A stretch of DNA of 64,000 nucleotides from CAIVVT01 sp963757265 (GTDB lineage: Bacteria; Acidobacteriota; Terriglobia; Bryobacterales; Bryobacteraceae). Made by a program: the position numbers and the translations under genes. This document shows positions 42,771 through 52,141 of this stretch, in pieces. Position 1 is the first letter of the stretch. Each line of letters begins with the position of its first letter. Below the pieces are notes generated by a model. It made no database searches. It was not told the DNA's origin and worked only from the letters and a program-made list of their open reading frames with translations. The DNA is taken from NCBI GenBank assembly GCA_963757265.1, contig CAVWRA010000006.1, positions 434,001 to 498,000 on the forward strand. Direction: 5' to 3'.

Positions 42771-43661
42771 TCAGCGCTCGCCGGGTGCGCTCGCTTGTGG
42801 AGCCGGCGTTACCGGGGCGCTGGCCGGAGGGCTGGAATGCGGCTCCGTCGCGTTCCAGTGCGTAAGAATGGGGAACAGCACCAGCCTATGGAATGGTTCC
42901 ACCCATAGAGACGCCTTCAGGTTCTGAGGCAGCCTGGCGCCGCTGAACTTGAATGCCACCGTCAGCCTGGCCTGCCCGCCGAAACCCAGAAACTGCTTGT
43001 CCGATTTGCACTCCAGGCCGGGCGTCTGGCGGCATCCGAACACCAGCTTGACCGGACCGTTGATCCCGTTGGTGACGACGATCTCATCTTTCCCATCGGC
43101 GTTGTCCCGCAATCTGAAATCGTGTTTGGAGGGGGTCACTGCGTTGGAGAGTTTCGGCAGGTCGGCGACGCTGACGCCGGGCGGCGGCTGACCCGGCCTG
43201 GAGGGCACGGGAGGAGCCCCCGGGGGAAGCGACGCAGCTTCCGCCTGCTTCGTCGCGGGCGGCTCGAGGTAGTAGCACCATTGCCCGTTGTCGAGCTTCC
43301 AGTCGCTGGGGATGGACCTCTTCATGACCTTCCTCCGCGTTCCCATCGGGAGGGAGTACTCGTCCTCCAGCATGGTGAAAACGCTGGCCGTCTTGCCGTC
43401 GGGCAGGATGTGAACTCCCAGGACGTCGGCGCTGAGCGGGTGGGTCTTGGGCGAGTCGTAGTAGGCGTCCTTGCTGGCCGGGCAGACGAACTCCTCAGTG
43501 GCCCGCGTCTTGCCGGCGACCAGCAGATCATAGAAGCGCTTGGCCCGCTCGCGGATGACCGCCTCGGCTTCCTTCTGAGCCGCCGGGACAGCGGCCGGCG
43601 GGGCCGCCTGGCCGAGCAGGCAAACCGGCACCAGAGTTAGCGCCAACATTCTTAGAGTCAT
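42771..43661 (-). CDS. Secreted protein of unknown function
   Basis: 296 residues. The signal peptide is MLALTLVPVCLLGQAAPPAA. A helical N-terminal part (EAEAVIRERAKRFYDLLVAG) with a following mixed region (DVLGVHILPDGKTASVFTML) resembles an NTF2-like fold. A Pro-rich linker then leads to a C-terminal section with DEIVVTNGINGPVKLVFGC and a Pro/Ala/Ser tail. Two Cys are in CRQTPGLEC. No catalytic residues are recognised. It is a single gene; its ATG is 22 bp from the 3' end of tRNA-Gln on the same strand. Confidence 0.75.
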   Translation of the reverse strand: MTLRMLALTLVPVCLLGQAAPPAAVPAAQKEAEAVIRERAKRFYDLLVAGKTRATEEFVCPASKDAYYDSPKTHPLSADVLGVHILPDGKTASVFTMLEDEYSLPMGTRRKVMKRSIPSDWKLDNGQWCYYLEPPATKQAEAASLPPGAPPVPSRPGQPPPGVSVADLPKLSNAVTPSKHDFRLRDNADGKDEIVVTNGINGPVKLVFGCRQTPGLECKSDKQFLGFGGQARLTVAFKFSGARLPQNLKASLWVEPFHRLVLFPILTHWNATEPHSSPPASAPVTPAPQASAPGER

Positions 43662-43683
43662 CGAGGAACTCTCACTGGAGGGG

Positions 43684-43757
43684 TGGCTGGGAGGCAGGGA
43701 CTCGAACCCCGATACGCGGCTCCAGAGACCGCAGTCTTACCATTAGACGACCTCCCA
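43684..43757 (-). tRNA. tRNA-Gln (anticodon CUG)
   Basis: A 74-nt cloverleaf with encoded CCA. Acceptor stem TGGGAGG/CCTCCCA, with the U1-A72 pair typical of tRNA-Gln; D arm GTCTAATGGTAAGAC; anticodon stem GCGGT/GCCGC with loop CTCTGGA, so the anticodon is CTG; T arm CGGGG-TTCGAGT-CCCTG. It is read on the minus strand. An extended -10 (TG-T-TATATT, -10 at 43778-43773) lies just upstream. Confidence 0.95.
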
Positions 43758-43992
43758 GAGAGGCCAAACCACAATATAACACAGCCCTCAGGCCCGCTTT
43801 TCGACATAGAATTGACGCTGCCTCCGTGCGGAAATTTCGCGCGCCGGACGCCGCAAGGACGGGTTCGGCGCTGCGCTTCGAGGAACCCGGCCGCGCCACT
43901 TGGACGCCGCCCGCCGGGCCTCATGTTGTTGGACGCGCCGCGGACTGGAATAGTCGTTCGCGAGGAGCCCGAATTGCGGATAAAATGCAGGC

Positions 43993-44367
43993 ATGGTCCA
44001 GGGAATAGAACATGCCGCCATCGCGGCGCGCGATCCCGAGACGCTGGCCGCGTTTTACACCGGCATGCTGGGTTTTTCCGTCAACCATCGCGGCAAGAGC
44101 GCCATTTTCGTCAAGGCTGCCGACGGGAGCATGATCGAGATCATTCGCGCCGAAGGCGACGCCCCGCCCGCCACCGCGAAAACACCCGGCCTGCGGCACC
44201 TGGCGCTCACGGTCACCGATTTCGAGGCCGAGTGCGCGCGGCTGCAGGCGGCGGGGATCGCCTTTGTCAACCCACCCTCCGACAAGGGTGGCAACAAGGT
44301 GGTCTTTTTCCATGACCCTGAAGGCAACCTGCTGCATCTGCTGCAGCGCGAAACGCCGCTGCCCTGA
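43993..44367 (+). CDS. VOC (glyoxalase/bleomycin-resistance) superfamily protein
   Basis: 124 residues, one VOC unit of two beta-alpha-beta-beta-beta modules: GIEHAAIAARDPETLAAFYT with FVKAADGSMIEIIRAEGD, then LRHLALTVTDFEAECARLQA with VVFFHDPEGNLLHLLQR. Putative metal ligands are His7, Glu49, His73 and a late acidic/His position. Substrate is unknown; dioxygenase, glyoxalase or binding roles are all possible. It is a monocistronic gene between two tRNAs. Confidence 0.9.
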   Translation: MVQGIEHAAIAARDPETLAAFYTGMLGFSVNHRGKSAIFVKAADGSMIEIIRAEGDAPPATAKTPGLRHLALTVTDFEAECARLQAAGIAFVNPPSDKGGNKVVFFHDPEGNLLHLLQRETPLP

Positions 44368-44498
44368 TGCGCCTCCGAGTGACGCCGTGAACTCTCGTGC
44401 AACCGGCTGCTGACGCGCGCGGCCGAGAGCGCGCCATGCGAAGCGGCGTTGGCCGCGCCCCGATCTCATGTTAAATTCAAAGTCGCGGGGATTCGCCC

Positions 44499-44574
44499 GG
44501 GCCCTTAGCTCAGTGGTTAGAGCCGCGGACTCATAATCCGTTGGTCGCAGGTTCAAATCCTGCAGGGCCCACCA
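44499..44574 (+). tRNA. tRNA-Ile2 (anticodon CAU, lysidine type)
   Basis: A 76-nt cloverleaf with encoded CCA. Acceptor GGGCCCT/AGGGCCC, D arm GCTCAGTGGTTAGAGC, anticodon stem GCGGA/TCCGT with loop CTCATAA (anticodon CAT), T arm GCAGG-TTCAAAT-CCTGC. The body matches E. coli tRNA-Ile2 in the D arm, the ACTCATAAT loop and TTGGTCGC variable region, rather than elongator tRNA-Met, so C34 is probably converted to lysidine by TilS to read AUA. An extended -10 (TG-T-TAAATT) lies at 44469-44477. Confidence 0.9.
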
Positions 44575-44711
44575 ACTTCTTTCGCGCTGATTTCCAGCTT
44601 GATCAGCGCCCTCTCCTACCGGCTTCATGGCCCAGGGGGGAAGGGAGGCTTCTTGTTCCCCATTCCCATTCCCCCCAGCAGCGTCGCGAGGCCATCCCGG
44701 GGAAGAAGGCG

Positions 44712-45578
44712 TTAGCGGCGCTGTTCCCGATGCTCGACGCGATCGGAGCGGGTGGGATGGACGGCATGCGTTTCGTGATATGTCCTGGCGCCGGCAGCGG
44801 GACGCCGCGCCATCGGCGTGCGGTACGGATGCGCATAGGTGGCGCGGTTCAGGGCGTTGCGCTCCCAGGGATGGTTGTCGATGATCAGCGCGTGGGCCCG
44901 CCAGTCGAAGTGCGGAGAGAGCCAGCCCACCGCGCCGAAGCCCGCGCCGATGAAAACGCGCGATCCGAACGAGATGCCGATGGCGAAGCCGGGACGCGGC
45001 GGCGCGAAGATCCAGTAGGGATCATAGACCGGCACGAAGATCATGCCCGCATCGATGGGGTCGATTTCGATCCACGGCCCGTCCGCCACAACGCGATACT
45101 GTGGGCAGTCGCGCAGATAGCCGTATTCGGAGGCCCGATGGCGCATCCGCTGGACGGCGTCCATGACGTCGGCGCGCGAGTCGAGCACGGCCTCGCCGAG
45201 GGTGCGAGTCCAGTTCATGTCGCGGTCCATGTTGTCCAGCACGGAGGGGAAGGCCAGCAGGGCCTGCACGCTGGGGTCCCAGGGCACGTTGTCTTCCTGA
45301 ATCGCCTGGGCGAGCTGCTCGCCCTGCAGGTAGTTGTGCTGATCGGCCCAGGCCGCGGCATCCGGAATCTGATCGAAGAATGTCGAAGCCGTCAGGACCT
45401 GCGCCAGCAGCGGGTCGGGATACAGTGCGATGCGCGACACCAGGTTGTCGAGCTGCCCTGGAGACAGGGGTTGCGGCGGCTCCTGTGCCAGCAACGGGAC
45501 CGCCACGGCCTGCGCCGCGGCCGCCAACAGCATCCGACGCATAGTACGCGCTGAGGCGAGCTTGATTTGTGAATTCAT
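44712..45578 (-). CDS. DUF3300 exported protein
   Basis: 288 residues. The signal peptide region is RRMLLAAAAQAVAVPLLAQ. The body has the DUF3300 signature: LDNLVSRIALYPDPLLAQVL, AWADQHNYLQGEQLAQAI, PWDPSVQALLAFPSVLDNM and a later PVYDPYWIFAPPRPGFA. The C-terminus is His/Arg-rich and disordered. Function unknown. ATG 45578 is preferred because AGGAGG lies 9 bp upstream. The preceding hairpin (45599-45623) is in its leader. Confidence 0.88.
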   Translation of the reverse strand: MNSQIKLASARTMRRMLLAAAAQAVAVPLLAQEPPQPLSPGQLDNLVSRIALYPDPLLAQVLTASTFFDQIPDAAAWADQHNYLQGEQLAQAIQEDNVPWDPSVQALLAFPSVLDNMDRDMNWTRTLGEAVLDSRADVMDAVQRMRHRASEYGYLRDCPQYRVVADGPWIEIDPIDAGMIFVPVYDPYWIFAPPRPGFAIGISFGSRVFIGAGFGAVGWLSPHFDWRAHALIIDNHPWERNALNRATYAHPYRTPMARRPAAGARTYHETHAVHPTRSDRVEHREQRR

Positions 45579-45598
45579 GACAGATCCTCCTATTCCAG

Positions 45599-45623
45599 AG
45601 CCGGCGACTGCCGATCGCCGGCT
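45599..45623 (-). promoter_or_regulatory. Perfect hairpin in the DUF3300 leader
   Basis: AGCCGGCGA (45599-45607) and TCGCCGGCT (45615-45623) form a 9-bp perfect stem with a 7-nt loop, ending about 12 bp before the Shine-Dalgarno sequence of the DUF3300 gene. It may insulate against upstream transcription or modulate translation; no T-tract follows on the gene strand. Confidence 0.4.
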
Positions 45624-45795
45624 TTCACTGGACAAGATGGCGGCGCCGGTCCACGGGTTTCCTGGCTGCGTGCCCGCCAGCGGCTCTAACGGTATTCACG
45701 CCGGTTTGCTCCCGCGTTTGGGGGATAGCAGCGCGCCGACCGCCGGCGCGAACGCGCCGGCCACTGTACCCTGGTGAGTCGGGTGGATGCAGCCG

Positions 45796-45981
45796 GCCGC
45801 CCAGGCCGAGCAACAGCGCCAGACCCTCATCGAGGGTCGCCATCTCCTGGCGCGCCAGCTCGCCGAAGACGTGCCGGATTCTGCGCTTGTCGATCGATCG
45901 CAGATGGTCAATCAGCGCGAACGACTGTTTGGCGAGGCCGCTCGATCCGGGTGTGAGCGGCGGATACAGCAGCCCCTCACC
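45796..45981 (-). pseudogene. mazF/pemK toxin remnant (C-terminal half)
   Basis: On the minus strand the frame reads GEGLLYPPLTPGSSGLAKQ, then SFALIDHLRSIDKRRIRHV, then FGELARQEMATLDEGLALLL, matching the last ~60 residues of MazF/PemK endoribonucleases, including the conserved D-x-x-R-S-x-D/K-R-R core. The N-terminal half with the G-x-[IV]-W-x-V-D-L/F motif is missing upstream in all frames, and the frame runs past the normal C-terminus. It is interpreted as a decayed toxin gene; no antitoxin is visible. Confidence 0.5.
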
Positions 45982-46191
45982 GGGAGAGCGCAAGACGTCG
46001 CCGCCGGCGCGACGCATCCGGGGGAGAATCTTCGCCCAAGACATCCGCGCGGGAATCTGCAATCTGTAGATAATTTCATGTATCCGATCACTTTGCCGCT
46101 TGGGAAGGCGCGTGATATGCTTGAAGAGCCGCATGGACCACAGTTCCCGGAACCGGTCCGAATCCCCGACGGAGCGCTTTTCCCGAAATAA

Positions 46192-46743
46192 ATGAGTGCG
46201 ACGGTATTTCTTGGCAACCTCCCCCCGTGGGTCACGGCCGACGACATCAAGGCCTGGCTTGTGGCGGAAAACTTGGTAGCTGACGCAGTCAAAGTCATCC
46301 GTAATCCAGAGACGCAGGAGTCCAAAGGATTCGCTTTCATCGAAGCGCCGAACGAAGAGGAGATGCACCTCATCATCAAGCGTTTTGACCGCGCGCCACT
46401 CGAGGACCGGCTGCTGCGGGCCAACCCTGCTCAACCGCCCAAGTCGCGAAGCGGACCGCCAGCGCCGCGCCGTGAGGCGCAGCATTTCTCCGCGCCGCCT
46501 CCGCGGGCGGCGAGCGCGTCCACCCCGGCCAGCGGCGCAGCCAGCAGCGCCAGCGGCGGCGCCACGGGCGGTGGCGCGGGCAGCGCCAGCGGCACTGCAG
46601 CGGCCGGCCACGGCGGCAGCCCCATGAGCGGGCCGGCGAGCGGCCACGCGATGGAGCGCAACCGGCGCGGCGGCAAGAAGCACGCCCGCAAGGCCCAGAC
46701 CCCTCAAACGCTGTTCGCGGAAGAGCTGGCGAAAGCGTTGTAG
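46192..46743 (+). CDS. RRM-type RNA-binding protein with disordered tail
   Basis: 183 residues. One RRM (residues 1-78): RNP2 is VFLGNL, RNP1 is KGFAFIEA. The rest is Ala/Gly/Ser/Pro-rich and ends in a basic patch (RNRRGGKKHARKAQ). Bacterial single-RRM proteins bind RNA and are often cold-induced. The tail is longer than in the second RRM protein at 53331-53657. No obvious Shine-Dalgarno sequence precedes ATG 46192. Confidence 0.9.
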   Translation: MSATVFLGNLPPWVTADDIKAWLVAENLVADAVKVIRNPETQESKGFAFIEAPNEEEMHLIIKRFDRAPLEDRLLRANPAQPPKSRSGPPAPRREAQHFSAPPPRAASASTPASGAASSASGGATGGGAGSASGTAAAGHGGSPMSGPASGHAMERNRRGGKKHARKAQTPQTLFAEELAKAL

Positions 46744-46838
46744 CGCGGGATCGCGTCCCCTCCCTTCCGCCGGTGCGAGGTGCGTTCCGGAGTGCCGGTT
46801 ATTTGCCGATTTCTCCGACAGCCCTTCAGCAATTCCAG

Positions 46839-46847
46839 TGGTATAGT
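46839..46847 (+). promoter_or_regulatory. Extended -10 promoter candidate
   Basis: TGG-TATAGT (46839-46847) fits an extended -10 element, with expected start near 46854, 61 bp upstream of the PIN-TRAM gene. No clear -35 is present. Confidence 0.5.
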
Positions 46848-46914
46848 AGGGACGCAGAGCGGCCCGGCGTGCAGGATGCGCGGGGTGCGCTGTGTGTCGG
46901 CAGAGTGAGGCATC

Positions 46915-48024
46915 ATGTACGATCTACTTCTCTTAAGGTTCCTTCTCGTCCTCATCCTGTCGGTCGCCGCGTGGTATTTGAAGCCGTTCGGACTCGACGC
47001 ACTCCAGGCCGCCGGAGCGGGCCTGGCGTTGGGAATTCTAGTCGTCTTATTTGAGCTGCGAATCCGGGTGGTGAGTTTGAAAAGGTTGATCGGCGCGGCA
47101 GCCGGCTCGGTGCTGGGCATACTCGGTGCTTACCTGATCTCGATGATTCTGAGCTGGGCATTGACCCCAGGGGATCATCACACGGTTTCCTTTCTGCAGT
47201 TGCTGATATTGGTGATCATGTCTTACGTCGGCCTGGTGGTCGGCGCCAACAAGGGCGAAATGCTGAACCTGGCCGCATTGGGCGGACTGTTCGGCGGGGA
47301 AAAGGCATCCAAACAGAGCTTCAAGATTCTCGATACCAGCGTGATTATCGACGGCCGGATCGCGGACATTGCGGAAACCGGCTTTCTGGACGGCATTCTG
47401 GTGGTCCCGCAGTTCGTGCTGCGGGAGCTGCAACTGGTAGCCGACTCCGCCGACTCGATGAAGCGCAACCGCGGCCGGCGCGGCCTGGACGTGCTGCAGC
47501 GCATCCAGAAGATGGCGCACATCAACGTGCAGATCCTGGAGGAGGATTTCCCGCACGTGCGCGAGGTAGACCTGAAGCTGATCGAACTGGCGAAGATGTA
47601 CGACTGCAAGGTGGTCACCAACGATTTCAACCTGAACAAGGTGGCGCAACTGCATGGCGTGGAGGTGCTGAACATCAACGAGCTGGCCAACTCGCTGAAG
47701 CCGATCGTGCTGCCGGGCGAGATCATGCGGGTGTTCATCCTGAAAGAGGGCAAAGAGTACAACCAGGGCGTGGCCTACCTGGACGACGGTACGATGGTGG
47801 TAGTCGACAACGCCAAACGCATGATCTCGAAAACCATCGACCTGACGGTCACGAGCGTGCTGCAGACCACGGCCGGGAAGATGATCTTCGGACGCTTCGA
47901 CGACCGCGTGCATCACGTGTATGACAAGGCGCCGCTACCGCCGCCGGAGCGCGAGCGACCGACAGCGCCACAGCCGGCCGCACCGGCGGCCGCAACGCCA
48001 GCGGCGACTCCGCCCGGCCGTTAG
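46915..48024 (+). CDS. PIN-TRAM domain membrane protein (YacL family)
   Basis: 369 residues. Four N-terminal membrane helices (LLLRFLLVLILSVAAWYL, GAGLALGILVVLFEL, GSVLGILGAYLISMIL, LQLLILVIMSYVGLVVG) precede a PIN nuclease domain (ILDTSVIIDGRI, VVPQFVLRELQLVAD, CKVVTNDFNLNKVA) with conserved acidic residues. A TRAM domain follows (PIVLPGEIMRVFILKEGKEY, VAYLDDGTMVVVDNA) and an Ala/Pro tail. Relatives lie next to ispD in many bacteria, as here. The likely role is an RNase at the membrane; the substrate is unknown. Confidence 0.9.
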   Translation: MYDLLLLRFLLVLILSVAAWYLKPFGLDALQAAGAGLALGILVVLFELRIRVVSLKRLIGAAAGSVLGILGAYLISMILSWALTPGDHHTVSFLQLLILVIMSYVGLVVGANKGEMLNLAALGGLFGGEKASKQSFKILDTSVIIDGRIADIAETGFLDGILVVPQFVLRELQLVADSADSMKRNRGRRGLDVLQRIQKMAHINVQILEEDFPHVREVDLKLIELAKMYDCKVVTNDFNLNKVAQLHGVEVLNINELANSLKPIVLPGEIMRVFILKEGKEYNQGVAYLDDGTMVVVDNAKRMISKTIDLTVTSVLQTTAGKMIFGRFDDRVHHVYDKAPLPPPERERPTAPQPAAPAAATPAATPPGR

Positions 48025-48049
48025 AAGCGAACCGCTCAACCGCTGAATT

Positions 48050-48790
48050 ATGAAAGTCTCCGTCATTCTTCCCGCCGCCGGTCTCGGCACCCGCATGAAG
48101 GCCGGAGTCGAGGCCGCGGGCACGGGCCGCAAGCAATTCATGCAACTGGAAGGCGAACCGGTGCTGGTGCATACGGTGCGCAAATTCGTCGCCTGCCCGC
48201 TGGTTACGGAGGTCGTCATCGCGCTGAGGGAGGAGGACCTGCAGTGGGTGGAGGCGGTGATCCGGGCCCACGAATTCGCCAAGCCGGTGCGCTGCGTGGC
48301 GGGCGGAAATTCGCGTCAGCAATCGGTAGAGAACGCGCTCCAGTCGCTGGGCGATGACGTCGAAGTGGTGGCCGTGCATGACGCGGTGCGGCCGTTCGTT
48401 GCGCCGCAGACCATCATTCAGGCGATCGAAGAGGCCGCCCGCACCGGCGCCGCCATTGTGGGCATCGTGCCAGTGGATACGGTGAAGCAGGTGCAGCGGC
48501 ACGCAGTGCGCGGGACGCTGAACCGCGACCGGCTGATGCTGGCGCAGACGCCGCAAGTGTTTCGCGCCGAGGTGCTGCGCAAGGCGTTCCAGAGAGCACG
48601 CGAGGACGGCTTCGTCGGGACCGACGAATCCAGCCTGGTCGAGCGGCTGGAGAATATCGAGGTCGCGGTAGTAGCGGGCTCCGACCGGAATATCAAAATC
48701 ACGCGGCCGTCGGATATCGAGCTGGCGCGGCTGTTTTTGGCGGAGGAGAAAAGCCGGAGCGCCGAACCAGGCCGCGAAGAGCCGGCATGA
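48050..48790 (+). CDS. ispD: 2-C-methyl-D-erythritol 4-phosphate cytidylyltransferase
   Basis: 246 residues. The CTP-binding loop is ILPAAGLGTRMKAG. Other motifs are RKQFMQLEGEPVLVHTV, VAVHDAVRPFV, TPQVFRAEVL, GTDESSLVE and NIKITRPSDIELA. It makes CDP-methylerythritol in the MEP isoprenoid pathway. It is followed by ispF with a 4-bp overlap, the common arrangement, and preceded by the PIN-TRAM gene (25-bp gap). Confidence 0.96.
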   Translation: MKVSVILPAAGLGTRMKAGVEAAGTGRKQFMQLEGEPVLVHTVRKFVACPLVTEVVIALREEDLQWVEAVIRAHEFAKPVRCVAGGNSRQQSVENALQSLGDDVEVVAVHDAVRPFVAPQTIIQAIEEAARTGAAIVGIVPVDTVKQVQRHAVRGTLNRDRLMLAQTPQVFRAEVLRKAFQRAREDGFVGTDESSLVERLENIEVAVVAGSDRNIKITRPSDIELARLFLAEEKSRSAEPGREEPA

Positions 48791-49332
48791 CGGACGTGCG
48801 GAGCGGGCTGGGGTGGGATAATCACCGCATTGCCGCGGGACGGGCGCTTGTACTGGGCGGCGTGACGGTGCCGAGCGAATTCGGGCTGGAGGGGCACTCC
48901 GACGCCGACGTCCTGGCGCATGCGATCACCGATGCCCTGCTGGGCGCGGCCGCGCTGGGCGACATCGGCATGCATTTCCCGGATAGCGATGCGCGCTGGG
49001 GGGGGTGCGACTCGATGGTATTCCTGCACCACGCGGCGGCTCTGGTGCGCGAGCGCGGCTTCCAGATTCTCAATATAGATTCGACTGTGATTCTGGAGCG
49101 GCCGAAGCTGAAGGATTTCCGGGAGGCGATTAGGGAAAAGCTGGCGGCGGCGCTGGAAGTCGAGCTGGAACGCGTGTCGGTGAAATTCAAGACCGCCGAG
49201 AAGGTGGGGCCGGTGGGCGAAGGGCGTTCGGCCGAGGCGCAGGCCGTGGCGACGATCGCCAAGGGATGGGCGGAACGGCCGCACTTGCAAGGCAGCAGTC
49301 ATAACAGCCTGGAGGCGAAGCCCGACAATTAG
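48787..49332 (+). CDS. ispF: 2-C-methyl-D-erythritol 2,4-cyclodiphosphate synthase
   Basis: 181 residues, slightly longer than the usual 160. Metal ligands are Asp11, His13 and His45 (GWDNHR, SDADVLAHAITDALLGA). Other motifs are LGDIGMHFPDSD and the cyclisation region KFKTAEKVGPVGEGRSAEA. Trp10-Asp-Asn-His replaces the usual Tyr-Asp-Val-His, which is atypical but keeps the ligands. A 20-residue C-terminal extension is unlikely to matter. Confidence 0.95.
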   Translation: MTDVRSGLGWDNHRIAAGRALVLGGVTVPSEFGLEGHSDADVLAHAITDALLGAAALGDIGMHFPDSDARWGGCDSMVFLHHAAALVRERGFQILNIDSTVILERPKLKDFREAIREKLAAALEVELERVSVKFKTAEKVGPVGEGRSAEAQAVATIAKGWAERPHLQGSSHNSLEAKPDN

Positions 49333-49357
49333 TATGCTGTGACGGGAGAAGTCCGTC

Positions 49358-52125
49358 ATGAGCGAAAACACCCTTCGGCCGCGCAGATCCTTTTTGAAAT
49401 CCGGTCTGACATCGATGGCCGCCGCCGCCGCGATGCCGGCCGTTGCGGAGACTGTCTCCGCGGAGCCGGCAAAAGCCGGAGCCAGGCCCGCGCTGCCGGC
49501 CTCCACGGCAGCAGCCAAAGGAACCGTGGCCACAGCGCCGCAAGCCGAACGCGAAACAATTGTCTATCCGCGCGTTTTCAGCGGCCGCAAACTGGCGTGC
49601 ATCGCGTTTCCGCTGGGCGGAGTGTGCGCGGGCACGCTGAGCCTGGGCGGGCGCGGCCAGTTGCGCGACTGGGAGATCTTCAACCGGCCCGACGAGGGCA
49701 ATAATCCCGAGTACGCGTTCCCGGGCATTCGCGTTGAAGTGGCCGGCTCGAAGGCGGTGGCGCGGGTTCTGGAGGCGCGCATCGCGCCGCCGTACGAGGG
49801 CTCGTCGGGACTTGGCACGCGCAATGCGCCGGGGCTGACGCGGATTCAGAGCGCTACATTCACGGCTGATTTCCCCTTTGCGCGGATCGCTTTCCGCGAT
49901 GCGCGGCTGCCGGTGAAGATCGAGCTGACCGCCTTCTCGCCGTTCATCCCGCACGACCCGGACGCCTCCGGCATTCCCGGCGCGGTGCTGCGCTACCGCG
50001 TGACCAACCCCGGCGCGAAGGCGGCCAAGGTGTCGATCGCGTGGGCCATCGAGAACCCGGTGCGGCCGCGCGAGGGCAACTCGCCGCTGAAGGGATCCAA
50101 GGACGAACGGCGCAACGAATGGCGCGAGAGCGGGAGCCTGCAAGGGCTGGCGATGGACAATCCGGGCATGGCGATGGGACAGCCGGCCAATGGCAGCTTC
50201 GCGCTGGCGGCGATTGCGGACGGAGCGCGGGTGACGCACCTACGAGGCTGGCGGAAGGCCAAGTGGTGGGTCGGGCCGATGCTGTATTGGGAGGATTTCA
50301 AGGCCGATGGAGCGGTGGGGCCGGAGAGCGAGGAGCGGACCAGCGTGGGGGCGCTGTCGCTGAGCCGCGAAATCGCCGCCGGCGCAGCGGCGGATTTCAC
50401 GTTCATCCTGGCGTGGCATTTTCCGAATCGCACGCCGGCGTGGTGCGGGTGGGAGTCGGGTAGTGGGCGCGAGGACGAAGTCATCGGCAACTGGTACGCG
50501 ACGAAGTTCAAAGACTCGTGGGCCGTGGCGGAACACCTGGCGGCCAACCTGCCCGCACTGGAGCAGGAGACGCGGAAGTTCGCCACCGTGCTGAAGGAGT
50601 CGACGCTGCCGGCGGCGGTGAAGGAGGGGGCGACGGCGAACCTCACTACACTGATCAGCCAGACGTGCTTCCGGACCGCGGACGGCGAGTTCCACGGGTT
50701 CGAAGGCGCGAACGACCATTCGGGATGCTGCCACGGCAACTGCACGCACGTTTGGAACTACGAGACGGCGACGCAGTTTCTGTTTCCGCAGTTCGCGCGG
50801 TCGCTGCGGAAGGCGGCGTACGGGTATTCGATGGACGAGAGAGGCTGCATTTACTTCCGCCAGCACCTGCCCGAGGGTTCGGGGCGCAGCGGGTTCGCGG
50901 CGGCCGACGGGCAGATGGGGCAGATCATCAAGACATGCATGGATTGGCGGCTGAGCGGCGACGGGGAGTGGCTCAGGGCGGTGTGGCCGAAAGTGCGCAA
51001 GGCGATGGAGTTCTGCTGGGTGGAGGGCGGTTGGGACGCCAACCGCGACGGGGTGATGGAAGGGGTGCAGCACAACACCTACGACATCGAGTTCTACGGG
51101 CCGAACCCGCTGTGCGGCATCTATTACCTGGGCGCGCTGCGGGCGGAGGAGGAGATGGCGCTCGCCGTGGGCGACAAGGAGTTCGCCGCCGAGTGCCGGC
51201 GCATTTTCGAAAGCGGCAGCAAATGGATCGACGCCAATCTGTTCAACGGCGAGTATTACGTGCAGCAGATCCGGCCGGCGAAACGCGATGAGATCGCCAA
51301 GGGGCTGACCGGGCCGATGGGCGCGGACGATCCGCAGCACCCCGATTTCCAGATGGGCGAGGGCTGCCTGGGCGACCAGTTGATCGGCCAGTACATTGCG
51401 CGGATCGCGGGCCTGGGGGATTTACTCGATCCGGCGCACATCCGCAAGACGCTCAATTCGATCTGGCGCTACAACCACTTCGAGAACCTGTTCGAGCACG
51501 ACTCGGTGGAGCGCGCTTACATCATGAATGACGAGCAGGCTCTGACGGTGTGCGACTACCCCAGTGGGCGGCGGCCGAAGATTCCGTTCCCGTACTCGAC
51601 CGAGGCGTGGACGGGCAGGAGTACCTGGCGGGCACTCTGTTTTTCGAATACGGGATGACGCGCGAGGGCATCGAGACGTACGCCGGGACGCGGCGGCGGC
51701 ACGACGGGGAACGGCGCAATCCATTCGACGAGCCGGAGTGCGGCCATCACTACGCGCGGGCGATGTCTTCATGGTCGGGGATGGCGGTGCTGGCGAGCTT
51801 CCGCTACACCGGTCCTGAGCATCACCTGCAGATCGAACGCCAGGCGGCGGCGCAGCCGTTCCGTTGCCTGTGGGCTACGGGAACGGGCTGGGGCCGGTAT
51901 TCCATCGGGCTGGAGAACGGGCGGACGAAAGTGGTCATCGAGACGCTGCACGGCAAGCTGCCGTTCCGCGAGTTCACGGTGCAGGCGACGGGCAGCAGGG
52001 CCAGCGTGCTCAGCGGCAAGCATGAGTTGGACTGCCAGGTTCGGGCGGAGGGGGCGCTGCGCCACATCTCCCTGCCGGAGACGATCGACGTGCGCGAGGG
52101 CGAACCGCTGGAGGTGCTGATCTGA
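49358..52125 (+). pseudogene. GH116 glycosidase (glucosylceramidase-like), single-base frameshift
   Basis: Frame 1 (49358-51658) encodes a Tat signal (RRSFLKSGLTSMAAAAAM), the GH116 N-terminal beta domain and most of the alpha barrel. The nucleophile is Glu469 (HVWNYETAT) and the acid/base Asp576 (HNTYDIEFYG). It ends in an aberrant RSTWRALCFSNTG. The family continuation (QEYLAGTLFFEYGM, NPFDEPECGHHYARAMSSW) lies in frame +2 from about 51617 to 52125. Inserting one C in GGGCAG near 51614-51617 restores TWG-type reading EAWTG-QEYLAG. Either a recent inactivating deletion or a sequence error. Native length would be about 920 residues. Confidence 0.85.
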
Positions 52126-52141
52126 CTCTCTGGCTGATTCC

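Noticed and set aside
42400..42927. A 175-codon open frame and neighbours in the repeat region
   Set aside because: They overlap the dispersed repeat, have uneven composition, no Shine-Dalgarno sequence and no recognisable domain.
45787..46191. A 134-codon plus-strand open frame before the RRM gene
   Set aside because: It is antisense to the mazF relic, whose match to a known family is much stronger.
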